Source of the DNA: Candidatus Cloacimonadota bacterium
GTDB taxonomy: Bacteria > Cloacimonadota > Cloacimonadia > Cloacimonadales > TCS61
Length of the DNA stretch: 58,962 nt
Assembly (NCBI GenBank): GCA_030621085.1
Contig: JAUXIJ010000013.1
Coordinates: 1-58,962 of the forward strand
Direction of reading: 5' to 3'
The notes beneath the pieces were generated by a model. That model had not been told where the DNA came from. It worked only from the letters and a program-made list of their open reading frames with translations, and ran no database searches. The position numbers and the translations under genes were made by a program. Positions within the stretch are counted from its first letter, which is position 1. The number at the start of each line of letters is the position of its first letter. Positions 8,254 to 17,404 of the stretch are shown piece after piece.

Positions 8254-9069
8254 TTATTTATCCCTGTAAGAATGTATATTTTTAACTCCGTTGAAAACTG
8301 CTAATATTTCTGCAGCTATGGCAATGGCAATTTCCTGTGTAGTAGTTTTTCCAATGTTCAATCCTATAGGTGCATAGATGCTGTCTATGAGAGAACCTCC
8401 AAATTTCTTTTTCTTTACTATTGTTACAGCTTCTGCAACTTTTATCTTCGAACCTATCATACCGAGATATTTCACATTAATATTTTTACTGCACAGGTTC
8501 TCCAGGATGTCGTGGTCATATTTGTGTCCGTGTGTAAAAATGATCACTGCATCATTCACAGTAGGTGCAAACTTTTTGAGATATTGCATATAATCTACCA
8601 CCAGAACTTCTTTAGCAGTGGGAATTCGTTCTTTACTGGCAAAATCTTCACGGTTATCTATCACAACACAGTAAAAACCAATCGAATTCATAATTGGTAC
8701 CAGGCTGCGGCAAAGATGACCGGCACCAAAAATATAAGCTTTTTTGGTAGGTGGATAATATTCAAAATATACTTTTGCAACACCACCACACATCATGCCT
8801 ATCCCTTCAGATGTTTCGGTAAGCTCAAATTTAAGCATTGCATTTTCTTTAGTTTTGTGGATCTCTTTGCATTTATCCAAGACAAGGCGTTCCAGCTTAC
8901 CACCGCCAACCGTTCCCTGAGAGCTTCCATCTTCATAAGAAAGAAGTTTGAAGCCCGTTCTACCAGGGGTTTTCTCCACTCCCTCCACAATAGTTGCCAT
9001 TACAAAAGCAATTCCTTTCTGCTGATTTTCCACGGCTTTTCTTAGAACGTCAAATACCGGTATTTCCAT
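8254..9069 (-). CDS. xdhC: XdhC/CoxI-family molybdenum cofactor maturation protein
   Basis: A 271-residue cytoplasmic chaperone of the XdhC family, which binds molybdenum cofactor and inserts it into xanthine-dehydrogenase-type hydroxylases. Visible signatures are TPGRTGFKLL, GTVGGGKLE and MMCGG in the N-terminal half, the Rossmann motif IFGAGHLCRSL at about residue 114, and the C-terminal YLGMIGSKIK and APIGLNIGKTTTQEIAIAIAAE. It lies 4 bp after mocA, with AAAGGATAAATTC before the ATG. No molybdenum hydroxylase subunit is present in the window, so the client enzyme must be elsewhere. Confidence 0.93.
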   Translation of the reverse strand: MEIPVFDVLRKAVENQQKGIAFVMATIVEGVEKTPGRTGFKLLSYEDGSSQGTVGGGKLERLVLDKCKEIHKTKENAMLKFELTETSEGIGMMCGGVAKVYFEYYPPTKKAYIFGAGHLCRSLVPIMNSIGFYCVVIDNREDFASKERIPTAKEVLVVDYMQYLKKFAPTVNDAVIIFTHGHKYDHDILENLCSKNINVKYLGMIGSKIKVAEAVTIVKKKKFGGSLIDSIYAPIGLNIGKTTTQEIAIAIAAEILAVFNGVKNIHSYRDK

Positions 9070-9073
9070 GAAT

Positions 9074-9685
9074 TTATCCTTTATTTAAAATTCCATTTAA
9101 TTCATTTTTTGTATTTATATTTTGCATTATTTCTTCATCTTCTACCAGGATGAATTTTCTCTTTTCGGGAACCAAATGAATAACATCACGCAGTGTAGAT
9201 TTATCGGAATTGGCAAGAAGAAGATCTTTGAACTCTACAGAAAACAGGATAGGATGTCCCGCCAGTTTTTTCCCATTCTTTTGTATATAAGGTTGAAAGA
9301 TAAAATGATTCTTGTCTAAACCCCCCAACAATTGTTGGTATATTGAAATAGGCAGGAAGGGTTGATCTACCATTTGCAGCAGAACCGGGTATTTCCCTGT
9401 GATTGCACTAAAACCCTTCAGAACCGATGAAAACATCCCCTGCTCATGATTCTGGTTGTATATGAATTTGATCTTTTCAGGATCGAGATTTGAAGCGATC
9501 ACCTCTTTTTTTACAGCTTCCAGGTTTTCTCCCAGTACAATATAAACGTCTTCAGAGATGGGAAGCAGTTTCTCCAGAATGAGAACGATATGAGTTTTAT
9601 TTTCAATCCTCAGCAGTGCTTTGTCTCTTCCCATTCTTGCCGATTTCCCGGCAGAAAGAATGATCGACTCAATCCTTCTTTTCAT
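9074..9685 (-). CDS. mocA: MocA-like molybdenum cofactor nucleotidyltransferase
   Basis: A 203-residue NTP transferase of the MobA/MocA group, expected to add CMP (or GMP) to molybdopterin. The N-terminal nucleotide loop is LSAGKSARMGRDK, the metal-binding segment is MVDQPFL, and the C-terminal GHPILF and NINTKNEL fit the MocA subgroup, which serves xanthine-dehydrogenase-type enzymes. That agrees with the adjacent xdhC. GTGGGATAAT precedes the ATG. The gene is divergent from the HD-GYP gene across about 100 bp. Confidence 0.9.
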   Translation of the reverse strand: MKRRIESIILSAGKSARMGRDKALLRIENKTHIVLILEKLLPISEDVYIVLGENLEAVKKEVIASNLDPEKIKFIYNQNHEQGMFSSVLKGFSAITGKYPVLLQMVDQPFLPISIYQQLLGGLDKNHFIFQPYIQKNGKKLAGHPILFSVEFKDLLLANSDKSTLRDVIHLVPEKRKFILVEDEEIMQNINTKNELNGILNKG

Positions 9686-9699
9686 ATTATCCCACTAAA

Positions 9700-9770
9700 T
9701 TTATTGACACAATAAGTTCGCTTCAATGACATATCCATTAATTAGTTTTAAGTAATTGTGTCAATTATTT
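9700..9770. promoter_or_regulatory. divergent overlapping promoter region between mocA and the HD-GYP gene
   Basis: A TTGACA hexamer lies on the plus strand at 9704-9709 and another on the minus strand at 9764-9759. They face each other, so the two promoters would overlap and could compete. The flanking ATTGACACAATA and AATTGTGTCAATT form an interrupted inverted repeat, possibly an operator. No convincing -10 hexamer is visible, so this rests on the -35-like elements only. Confidence 0.35.
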
Positions 9771-9787
9771 CAAAGTGGTGGGGAAGA

Positions 9788-11368
9788 ATGGAAAAGGAAA
9801 AACATTTATTAAAACATGTTCAGGCACTTACAAAAATAGGTATTGCACTCTCAGCAGAGAAGGATATAAATAATTTCTTTAAATTAGTACTGGATGAGGC
9901 TATCAGGTTTACAAATGCAGACGGTGGAACAATATACACTTTATCGGAAGATAAAAGGGCTCTCGATTTCAAGATAATCTGTACAATTTCCACGAATTTG
10001 CGTTTGGGTATGGCAGATACTGCAAAATGGCCCAGTGTCCCACTTTACGATGATAAGGAAAATAAATTGTTTAAGAATTTTGCCTCGTATGTAGCACATA
10101 CCGGTGAAGCAACCAGCGTGAAAGATGCATATAACCAAGATATCTTTGATAACAGCGGCACAAAAAAATATGATAGAAACAATAACTACCATTCCAAATC
10201 TATGGCTGCAATACCAATGAAAGATCATGAAAATGAACTTCTGGGAGTTATCCAGCTTATCAATGCTTTGGACGAAGAAGGAAAAATAATTAACTTCAAC
10301 GAGAAACACATAACCATGCTCACTTCTCTGGCTTCGCAGGCTGCAATTGCTTTTACAAATAAGAATCTTATCGAAGGATTGGAGAATCTATTATACCAGT
10401 TTATTAAAAGTATTGCCGGTGCTATCGACAGGAAATCAAAATATACCGGCGGGCATATCAAGCGTGTGGCAACACTTTCGGAAATGCTGTCCCAAAAAAT
10501 TCAGAAAGATAAAGGATATTATAAAGATCTTGCATTTTCAAATGATGAATTACAGGAGATAAGCATTGCAGGATGGATGCACGATGTGGGAAAGATAACC
10601 ACTCCTATTTATGTGCGCGATAAAGCCAAAAAGCTGGAAACGATCTTTGATAGAGTGGAATTGATAAACACACGTTTCGATCTGGTCAGAACTATCATCT
10701 TGAAAGATATTTCTTGTTTGAAAAACAACAGCACAAAGGAAGATTTGGAAAAACTCTTGAAGCAATTAGAAGCCGACAGGGAATTTATCATAAAAGCAAA
10801 TACCGGTGGTGAATTTATGAAAGATGAAGACCTGGAAAGAATAGATATGATATTCCAATATAAATATTCTTCAAATGGAAACGACTATTTCCTGATAACA
10901 GAAAATGAAAAAATAAATCTCTCCATCAGAAGGGGAACTCTGCTACCTGAAGAATTCGATAAAATGCGGGAACATGCCGTTGTAACGCATGAAATGCTGG
11001 GTGAACTTACGTTTCCCAAAAAATTCAGGAATGTACCAAGATATGCCTCTTCACACCATGAAAAATTGAATGGAAAGGGATATCCGTTCCAGTTGGATGC
11101 AGATCAAATGCCTCTCCAATCCCGCATTATTGCTATTGCCGATCTATACGAAGCTCTCACCGCTTCAGACAGACCATATAAAAAAGGAAAAACCCTTACC
11201 GAAACTCTGCGGATCATGGCGCTCATGGTGAAAGATGGTGAGATAGATGCTAACCTGCTCGACCTGCTTATCGATTCCGGACTGTATTTGGAATATGCAA
11301 AAAAATTCCTGAAGCACCAGCAGATAGACGACGTTGATATTGAAAAAATTAAAGCAATGTATCATTAA
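9788..11368 (+). CDS. GAF/HD-GYP cyclic-di-GMP phosphodiesterase
   Basis: A 526-residue cytoplasmic signalling protein. A GAF sensor domain spans about residues 15-200 and the HD-GYP domain about 210-500. The first metal motif is MHDVGK and the GYP part is HHEKLNGKGYPF followed by DRPYKKG, so the c-di-GMP hydrolase site looks intact. About 130 residues lie between the two motifs, longer than in the compact class. The ATG at 9788 follows GGTGGGGAAG; an in-frame GTG at 9758 is the alternative start (536 residues). It heads a plus-strand cluster with the rRNA methyltransferase 8 bp downstream. Confidence 0.9.
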   Translation: MEKEKHLLKHVQALTKIGIALSAEKDINNFFKLVLDEAIRFTNADGGTIYTLSEDKRALDFKIICTISTNLRLGMADTAKWPSVPLYDDKENKLFKNFASYVAHTGEATSVKDAYNQDIFDNSGTKKYDRNNNYHSKSMAAIPMKDHENELLGVIQLINALDEEGKIINFNEKHITMLTSLASQAAIAFTNKNLIEGLENLLYQFIKSIAGAIDRKSKYTGGHIKRVATLSEMLSQKIQKDKGYYKDLAFSNDELQEISIAGWMHDVGKITTPIYVRDKAKKLETIFDRVELINTRFDLVRTIILKDISCLKNNSTKEDLEKLLKQLEADREFIIKANTGGEFMKDEDLERIDMIFQYKYSSNGNDYFLITENEKINLSIRRGTLLPEEFDKMREHAVVTHEMLGELTFPKKFRNVPRYASSHHEKLNGKGYPFQLDADQMPLQSRIIAIADLYEALTASDRPYKKGKTLTETLRIMALMVKDGEIDANLLDLLIDSGLYLEYAKKFLKHQQIDDVDIEKIKAMYH

Positions 11369-11376
11369 AAAAATTT

Positions 11377-12108
11377 ATGGAAACACTGTCTAAAGAACAC
11401 ACAAAAGAATTAGCAAAACTCAAACAGAAAAAATATCGTGAAAATACCAAAACAGTAATTGTGGAAGGTGCCAGGCTGATAGACCAATTACAAAAAAACG
11501 GAACCTTTCTGCAGGAATTGTACATTTCCGATCTGGAGAAATATGATTTTAAAGACTTCGATACAACCAGAATATTTAAAGCTGAACCATGGCAAATTGA
11601 AAAGATAGCAGACACAAAACATCCTCAAGATATTGCTGCCTTGGTGCACACGAAGACCGTTCCAATCACAGAAAGATCTTTTCTGCTTTACCTGGATGAT
11701 ATCAAAGAACCCGGTAACCTGGGAGCCATATTCCGCACAGCCGCTTCCGCTGGAATTTCCGGTGTTGTTCTATCTCCCGATTGCTGTGAAGTGTTCAATC
11801 CTAAAGTGATACGTGCTTCGCTGGGAACTGTGTTTTCTCTACCTATAGAAATCCACGATATTAACTGGCTGAAAAACAATGATGGAGTAATAATCGCAAC
11901 AACTCTGCACGATTCTATAGATCTTTTTAATGCTGTAAAACCCGATGGCAATATTGTGCTGGTAATCGGTTCAGAAGCTTTTGGAATTCGCAGAGAGATC
12001 ATCGACCTGGCTAACCTGAAAGTTAAGATACCCATCTCTAACTCCGTAGAATCACTGAACGCCTCCGTTGCTGCCGGCATTGCAATATTTCATTTTACCA
12101 GCCGTTAA
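11377..12108 (+). CDS. TrmH/SpoU-family RNA 2'-O-methyltransferase
   Basis: A 243-residue SPOUT methyltransferase that should transfer a methyl group from S-adenosylmethionine to a ribose 2'-OH in rRNA or tRNA. The three SpoU motifs are visible: DDIKEPGNLGAIFRTAASAG (about residue 107), VIGSEAFGI (about 196) and VKIPISNSVESLNASVAAGI (about 213), with the catalytic Arg in motif 1. The N-terminal part is a short RNA-binding domain. No clear Shine-Dalgarno precedes the ATG. The gene sits 8 bp after the HD-GYP gene and 3 bp before the dihydrouridine synthase. Substrate cannot be told from sequence. Confidence 0.93.
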   Translation: METLSKEHTKELAKLKQKKYRENTKTVIVEGARLIDQLQKNGTFLQELYISDLEKYDFKDFDTTRIFKAEPWQIEKIADTKHPQDIAALVHTKTVPITERSFLLYLDDIKEPGNLGAIFRTAASAGISGVVLSPDCCEVFNPKVIRASLGTVFSLPIEIHDINWLKNNDGVIIATTLHDSIDLFNAVKPDGNIVLVIGSEAFGIRREIIDLANLKVKIPISNSVESLNASVAAGIAIFHFTSR

Positions 12109-12111
12109 AAT

Positions 12112-13101
12112 ATGAATCCGATAATTGCGAATTTAACAAAACAGAAGATATGGCTGGCTCCACTCGCCGGATTTACCGATAATGCTTTTCGTACTATTTG
12201 CAAAAAATGCGGTGCTGATGTGGTGGTTAGCGAAATGGTAAGTGCAGACGGGCTTGTTAACAACAAAGAGAAAAGTCTGAAATACCTGGATTTCACTGAT
12301 TTCCAGCGACCATACGGAATTCAGCTTTTCGGTTCTGACCCTGCTATTATGGCAAAAGGAACCGAGATCGCATTGGCAGAGAAACCGGATTTCATAGACA
12401 TCAATATGGGTTGCCCGGTTAAAAAAGTGGTAAAACGTGGCGCCGGTTCCGCTTTAATGAATTCTCCCAAATTAGCAGAAAACATCATTCAAAAAGTAAA
12501 GAATGTAATGAGCGGAACCTCCATTCCCCTATCAGTAAAGATAAGAGCAGGATGGGATAAATACTGCATTAATGCAGTAGAGTTCGGCAAGAGAATGGAA
12601 AACGCTGGATGTGACATGATCTGCCTGCATCCTCGTACACGCAGCCAGATGTTCTCCGGGCAAAGTGACTGGAACCTGATAAAAAAATTAAAGGGAAAAC
12701 TCACCATACCGCTTATCGGAAACGGTGATATAAATAGTGTGGAAGATATCATCAGGATGTTCAAGGAAACAGGGTGTGATTCTGTGATGATAGGTCGAGG
12801 AATTCTGGGAAAACCCTGGATATTCAGAAATATAAAAGAACACTTTGAAAGCGGAGAGGTTTCAGATATCAGTTGGATAGAAAAGATAAAGATCATAAAA
12901 GAACATTTTGAGTTGGAAATTGAAAGCAAAGGTCAAACAAAAGCGTCGCTCGAGATGAGAGACCATTTCTCACACTATACAAAAAGTTTACAAGGCAGCG
13001 CTAAAGTACGTGAATTCATCAATCGCTGCCTGGACAGCGAAGACGTGCTGGAAGCTATAGAAACACTTTTCCTCTCGCAGGAGAAAACGTTCAATGGATA
13101 A
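12112..13101 (+). CDS. dusB: tRNA-dihydrouridine synthase
   Basis: A 329-residue FMN-dependent enzyme that reduces uridine to dihydrouridine in the tRNA D-loop. Visible motifs are LAPLAGFTDNAFR at the N-terminus, INMGCPVKKVVKRGAGSAL with the catalytic Cys at about residue 104, HPRTRSQMFSG and the phosphate-binding GNGDINSVED and MIGRGILGKPW. The pattern fits bacterial DusB. It overlaps the next gene by 8 bp, so the two are probably translationally coupled. Confidence 0.93.
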   Translation: MNPIIANLTKQKIWLAPLAGFTDNAFRTICKKCGADVVVSEMVSADGLVNNKEKSLKYLDFTDFQRPYGIQLFGSDPAIMAKGTEIALAEKPDFIDINMGCPVKKVVKRGAGSALMNSPKLAENIIQKVKNVMSGTSIPLSVKIRAGWDKYCINAVEFGKRMENAGCDMICLHPRTRSQMFSGQSDWNLIKKLKGKLTIPLIGNGDINSVEDIIRMFKETGCDSVMIGRGILGKPWIFRNIKEHFESGEVSDISWIEKIKIIKEHFELEIESKGQTKASLEMRDHFSHYTKSLQGSAKVREFINRCLDSEDVLEAIETLFLSQEKTFNG

Positions 13102-13969
13102 AATTCAAAATATCTTATGGCAGGCAAAATATCACAGAAATAAAAACTGGCTGCAGGTAAGAGCACTTCTGAAGAATGGGTTGAATGAATTCCGTGATAA
13201 TAAAGAATTGCTGCTTGCCCTGGCAGAACTTTACATGTCCAAGAAATTATTCCGCAAAGCAATTGAGCAATATCACCGTGTGCTGGAACAAAATGAAAAT
13301 GATAAATCTGTTATTTTCCAGATCGGTAATTGTTTCCTATCGCTCAGGGAATTCCGCCTGGCTCTCGATTATTACAACAGGATTCCTGACGGCTATCCCG
13401 AGCTTCTTTATAATAAAGCTTTTTCCTATTCCAAATTAGGAAAAACAAAAAAGAGCATAGAAATTTTGCAAGAACTTTTGCAATATGAAATAAATTCGGA
13501 ATTACCTTTTATTTTTCTGGCAGAATTATGTTTTTCCCAAAAAAAATACACAGATGCTATTGAGTATATCAACAAAGCAGAAGAGTTATTCGGAAAAAAA
13601 GGAAGCATCTGCTATTTACGTGGATTGGCTTATTTTCAACTGGGTAACTGGCTTAATGCTTATATAGAATTTTACGATGCCCTGAAATTGAAAGTGAATT
13701 CTTCTCATTTTTATAGGAATTTTGGTTTAACATGCGAAAAGATCGGCAAAACTCTGGAAGCTGTGAATTATCTGCTTCAAAGTATTAAACTGGCTCCCAT
13801 GGAACCTGTGAATTACATTGAATTAATAAAATTGTATCTTGCTCATGATCGCTTCATGGAAGCCTATTCTATGGTGCAGTTGGCCAAAAAAAATGTGCCC
13901 TTCTCCATTACATTATCAATGTTGTATAATCAGATAATGGAGAAAGTGGAGCGATCCAAAAAAGGTTGA
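13094..13969 (+). CDS. TPR-repeat protein
   Basis: A 291-residue protein made mostly of tetratricopeptide repeats (about seven, residues 20-280), for example KLFRKAIEQYHRVLEQNENDK and FRLALDYYNRIPDGY. There is no signal peptide, so it is probably a cytoplasmic scaffold. CAGGAG lies upstream of the ATG inside the end of dusB, with an 8-bp overlap. It is followed by cardiolipin synthase 5 bp later. Partners are unknown. Confidence 0.85.
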   Translation: MDKIQNILWQAKYHRNKNWLQVRALLKNGLNEFRDNKELLLALAELYMSKKLFRKAIEQYHRVLEQNENDKSVIFQIGNCFLSLREFRLALDYYNRIPDGYPELLYNKAFSYSKLGKTKKSIEILQELLQYEINSELPFIFLAELCFSQKKYTDAIEYINKAEELFGKKGSICYLRGLAYFQLGNWLNAYIEFYDALKLKVNSSHFYRNFGLTCEKIGKTLEAVNYLLQSIKLAPMEPVNYIELIKLYLAHDRFMEAYSMVQLAKKNVPFSITLSMLYNQIMEKVERSKKG

Positions 13970-13974
13970 TAATC

Positions 13975-15408
13975 ATGATACTTGAATATTTAAAATTCTT
14001 CTGGTGGGTGTTACTAATTATTATCCATCTGCTGGGTATCATTGCAGCCCTGGATGTGATAATGAAAGGGCGTACTGCTCAGGGTTCTATTGCCTGGGCA
14101 GTTTCACTTCTTTTCATTCCTTACTTTGCTATTCCGCTTTATCTAATGTTTGGAAGTAGAAAGTTTTCCGGTTATGTAAATGCCAGAAGAACGGGTGATC
14201 TTGAGATACATCATATTGCCGAGAAATTGAAACAAGAACTTGCATCGTACAAAGTGAATTTCAAAGAAAGAGAAACAAAACATGAAGTATTGAAGCAGTT
14301 AGCTAAAATGCCCTTCACAAACGGTAATACTGCCGAATTATTGATCAATGGCGATGATACGTTCAAAGCAATTTTTGAAGGTATCGAAAAAGCCGAAGAC
14401 TACATCCTGGTACAATTCTACACAGTACACGATGATGAACTGGGAAAAAAAATGAAGGACAAGCTGATAGCTAAAGTAAAAGAAGGTATCAGAATTTATT
14501 TCCTTTATGATGAGGTAGGCTGCAGATTGCTTTCCGATGAGTATGTGAAAGATCTATCGGAACAAGGAATTAACATAGTTCACTTTAAAACCAATAGAAG
14601 ATGGAATACACGGCTCCAGTTGAATTTCCGCAATCACCGCAAGATAGTTATTGTGGATGGAAAAGAAGCTTATGTAGGTGGTTTGAATGTGAGCAGGCGT
14701 TATCTTGGCATGGATGAACGTTTCGGCTTCTGGCGTGATACTCATGTTAAGATAAAAGGACCTGCCGTGCTCTGCGTGCAGATCCCCTTCATTGCCGACT
14801 GGTATTGGGCTACCAGTAAAGTTCCCGAATTGAACTGGCAGCCACTTCCTGCAAATGGTAATGAAAAAGCATTGGTTCTTCCATCCGGTCCTGCAGATGA
14901 ACTGGAAACATGCGGTATGTTCTTTGTACACTGCATCAATTCTGCCAGGAAATATTTATGGTTAAGCAGTCCATATTTTGTACCTGATCAGCAGATACTG
15001 GCTGCTTTGCAATTAGCTGCACTGCGGGGTGTGGATGTAAGAATTCTAATCCCAGAAAAGACAGATAACATCCTGGTTAATTATTCCTCGTATTCATTTT
15101 TGAAAGAGGTAATGCAGGCGAGAATCAAAGTGTATCGCTATCAGAAAGGTTTTTTGCATCAGAAGGTAATACTGGTGGATGATGGATTTGCCGCCGTTGG
15201 CACTGCTAACCTGGATAACCGCTCTTTCAGAATTAATTTTGAAATTATGATGTGCTTCACAAGCAGGGAATTTACCACCCAAACCCATGAAATGCTGAAA
15301 AATGACTTGCAGGATTCCAAACTGATAACTATGGAAGAAATAAATAAGAAACCATTCTGGTTTAAAATAGCAGCACGCATCTCCCGGCTGATGGCACCAT
15401 TGCAGTAG
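13975..15408 (+). CDS. cls: cardiolipin synthase (phospholipase D family)
   Basis: A 477-residue membrane enzyme that condenses two phosphatidylglycerols into cardiolipin. Two N-terminal membrane helices (about 5-28 and 38-58) precede two phospholipase D domains. The catalytic HxK(x4)D motifs are HRKIVIVDGKEAYVGGLN (about residue 219) and HQKVILVDDGFAAVGTANLD (about 397). ATG 13975 is preferred since AAAAGG lies 9 bp upstream; a TTG at 13966 is an in-frame alternative. Length and domain order match ClsA-type enzymes. Confidence 0.93.
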   Translation: MILEYLKFFWWVLLIIIHLLGIIAALDVIMKGRTAQGSIAWAVSLLFIPYFAIPLYLMFGSRKFSGYVNARRTGDLEIHHIAEKLKQELASYKVNFKERETKHEVLKQLAKMPFTNGNTAELLINGDDTFKAIFEGIEKAEDYILVQFYTVHDDELGKKMKDKLIAKVKEGIRIYFLYDEVGCRLLSDEYVKDLSEQGINIVHFKTNRRWNTRLQLNFRNHRKIVIVDGKEAYVGGLNVSRRYLGMDERFGFWRDTHVKIKGPAVLCVQIPFIADWYWATSKVPELNWQPLPANGNEKALVLPSGPADELETCGMFFVHCINSARKYLWLSSPYFVPDQQILAALQLAALRGVDVRILIPEKTDNILVNYSSYSFLKEVMQARIKVYRYQKGFLHQKVILVDDGFAAVGTANLDNRSFRINFEIMMCFTSREFTTQTHEMLKNDLQDSKLITMEEINKKPFWFKIAARISRLMAPLQ

Positions 15409-15474
15409 CTATCCCAAGTAATAAGGATAAAGGATAAGGTAACGCAGAACTCCTGTTTTGCTTTTGATCTTTAA

Positions 15475-15609
15475 GAAGTTCGTTCAATCGTCCTGATTGA
15501 ATGATATAGTCAAAAATGATCGTCTCGATCATAATAACAGGATTGTGAAATCACACCGGGACGGTGTTCAATAAATAAAAGGTTCAATCGAGACGGTTGA
15601 ACCAACATG
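15475..15609 (+). repeat. dispersed hairpin repeat, copy 1
   Basis: This segment from GAAGTTCGTTCAATC to GGTTGAACCAACATG is homologous to 54375-54550. It carries internal hairpins, for instance ATGATCGTCTCGATCAT and GGTTCAA...TTGAACC. The pattern fits a REP/BIME-like intergenic repeat. The rest of the 407-bp gap after cls holds the first leader repeat. Confidence 0.7.
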
Positions 15610-15624
15610 TATATTTATGAAGTA

Positions 15625-15790
15625 GCAAGGTGAGTACTAACCCACCAAGCTGCTGTTCCTTTGATCCCACGAATTAATCCGTGGGTTTCCCGACAGTTGT
15701 AAGGTGGGTGTCAACCCACAAATTGCTTGAAAAACATTTCCTTTGACAGAAATAATTCAAAAAACCAGTTTCGGTTTTAAAGAAGCAATG
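15625..15790 (+). repeat. mosaic leader repeat, copy 1 (upstream of the SGNH-like protein)
   Basis: It consists of a CTAACCCACC block, an almost perfect palindrome at 15666-15685 (CCCACGAATTAATcCGTGGG), a second AACCCACAAATTGCTTGAAAAA block, then TTTG (15742-15745), 20 bp, CAGTTTCG (15766-15773). The last part resembles the Bacteroidetes-type promoter TTTG-N19/20-TAnnTTTG. Five copies of the combination occur in the window, each just upstream of a secreted protein. Confidence 0.75.
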
Positions 15791-15815
15791 CATAAAGAAA
15801 ATGGAGGAATGTAAA

Positions 15816-16982
15816 ATGAAAAGAATGTTAGGAATAATATTGTTATCTATCATTACAATTTCTGCAATATCTGCAGAGATAATCGATCATAACTGCACCG
15901 ATATTACACAGATTCCTGAATCGGCAATAAATCAAGCCAAAGCCGATCTTCACATTGCTTACGGGCATACATCTCATGGCAGTCAATTAACCGACGGCAT
16001 GTCGGGATTGATCGATTTTGCCAATGGCGGCGGACTGGGGCTTTCGCTTCCCACGGATATATTTGCATGGAATAATGGTGGAACAGGCGGAGCATTGGAT
16101 CTTCACGATTATGCGATGGGTGGAGATTGTGGTTATTACCCACAGTGGTATGATAACACTATAAACTACTTGAATGATCCTTCCCATTCGGATGTAAATG
16201 TTATCATCTGGTCATGGTGTGGCCAGGTGGATGATAAGTATGCAGCAGGAACACTCGGCAGCGAATATTTATATCCAATGACTCAACTGGAAATAGATTA
16301 TCCTGATGTTTCTTTTATTTATATGACAGGTCATGTAGATCATTGGGATGATGCAAACAATAAAGCCGCAAACCAGATGATTCGGGATTATTGCATAACC
16401 AATGACAAAGTTCTTTATGATTTCGCAGCTATTGAAAGTTACGATCCTGACGGAACTTTTTTCGAGTTTCCTCATGATAACTGCAACTATTACGAATCTG
16501 TCACCGGACCTCTATTAGGCAACTGGGCTACCGAATGGCAAAATTCTCACACTGTGAATGTTGACTGGTACGATTGCAATTCGGCGCACAGTGAGCCCCT
16601 GAATGCTAATCGTAAAGCTTATGCTTCCTGGTGGTTATGGGCAACACTTGCCGGCTGGGATCCGTTTTTACCTGTTAATGAGGTTGTCATTATTGATAAA
16701 GAAATTTTGCTCTCTAATTTCCCCAACCCTTTCAACCCAACTACAACGATCTCTTTTTCTGTAACACAAACGTCTTCGTTTGTGAAACTTGAAATTTTTA
16801 ATATCAAAGGACAAAAAGTGAAAACGTTTACTTCATTCCCAAACGGGAGTTTGGGAACGAGAGAAGTGGTTTGGAACGGTACGGATGACAATAATCAACC
16901 AGTCTCTTCTGGAGTGTATTACTACAAACTAAACGTAAATGGAAAAACTAAAGCAGCAAAGAAATGTTTGCTGTTGAAATGA
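15816..16982 (+). CDS. secreted SGNH-like protein with C-terminal sorting tail
   Basis: A 388-residue exported protein. The ATG at 15816 is chosen because GGAGGAA lies 7 bp upstream; an ATG at 15801 would swallow that site. After a signal peptide comes DHNCTDITQIPESAINQAK and HIAYGHTSHGSQL, an opening shared by uncharacterised secreted proteins; the GHTSHGS segment and VIIWSWCGQ look like an SGNH-hydrolase-like fold, but I cannot assign a substrate. The last 85 residues are a NFPNPFNPTTTISFS sorting tail ending SSGVYYYKLNVNGKTKAAKKCLLLK. The tail contains sequence from two palindromic DNA repeats (about 16758-16782 and 16833-16860). Confidence 0.7.
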   Translation: MKRMLGIILLSIITISAISAEIIDHNCTDITQIPESAINQAKADLHIAYGHTSHGSQLTDGMSGLIDFANGGGLGLSLPTDIFAWNNGGTGGALDLHDYAMGGDCGYYPQWYDNTINYLNDPSHSDVNVIIWSWCGQVDDKYAAGTLGSEYLYPMTQLEIDYPDVSFIYMTGHVDHWDDANNKAANQMIRDYCITNDKVLYDFAAIESYDPDGTFFEFPHDNCNYYESVTGPLLGNWATEWQNSHTVNVDWYDCNSAHSEPLNANRKAYASWWLWATLAGWDPFLPVNEVVIIDKEILLSNFPNPFNPTTTISFSVTQTSSFVKLEIFNIKGQKVKTFTSFPNGSLGTREVVWNGTDDNNQPVSSGVYYYKLNVNGKTKAAKKCLLLK

Positions 16983-17089
16983 GAAAGCAGCACGGATGCC
17001 GCATGGCTTTGTAGAAACAAGCATAAAGACTGTCTCTCTGAGAAACTCTCTCAACGGAATACGACGAAGAGTCTGATTTTTGAAGGCTA

Positions 17090-17310
17090 GATGCTAACCC
17101 ACCGAGCTATTTTTCTTTTAGTCCCACGAATTAATTCGTGGGTTTTAGGGTAGCTTGTAGGGTATGTGACAACCCACGAATTGCCTGAAAAATATTTTCT
17201 TTGACAAAAATATTTCGAAAAAGCAATTTCACCTCAGTTTTCAACAAGGCATGAAAAATGGGTTATACAGGTGATATGAAATTGAAGAAGATGAATAATC
17301 TAAAACATAA
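17090..17310 (+). repeat. mosaic leader repeat, copy 2 (upstream of the FG-GAP protein)
   Basis: Same layout as copy 1, with a perfect 20-bp palindrome at 17123-17142, TTTG at 17200-17203 and CAATTTCA at 17224-17231. It continues into TCAACAAGGCATGAA and GGTGATATGAAATTGAAG, which recur in copies 3, 5 and 6. The rest of the 422-bp gap (16983-17089 and 17311-17400) holds a degenerate hairpin segment and no gene that I can see. Confidence 0.75.
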
Positions 17311-17404
17311 AGCCACGACATTTGTCGTATACAATACCAAATCGATGGTGTTCACGACAGTAATGACTGGGAGACAATCATTACAAGCAATTTAAGGAGA
17401 TAAA

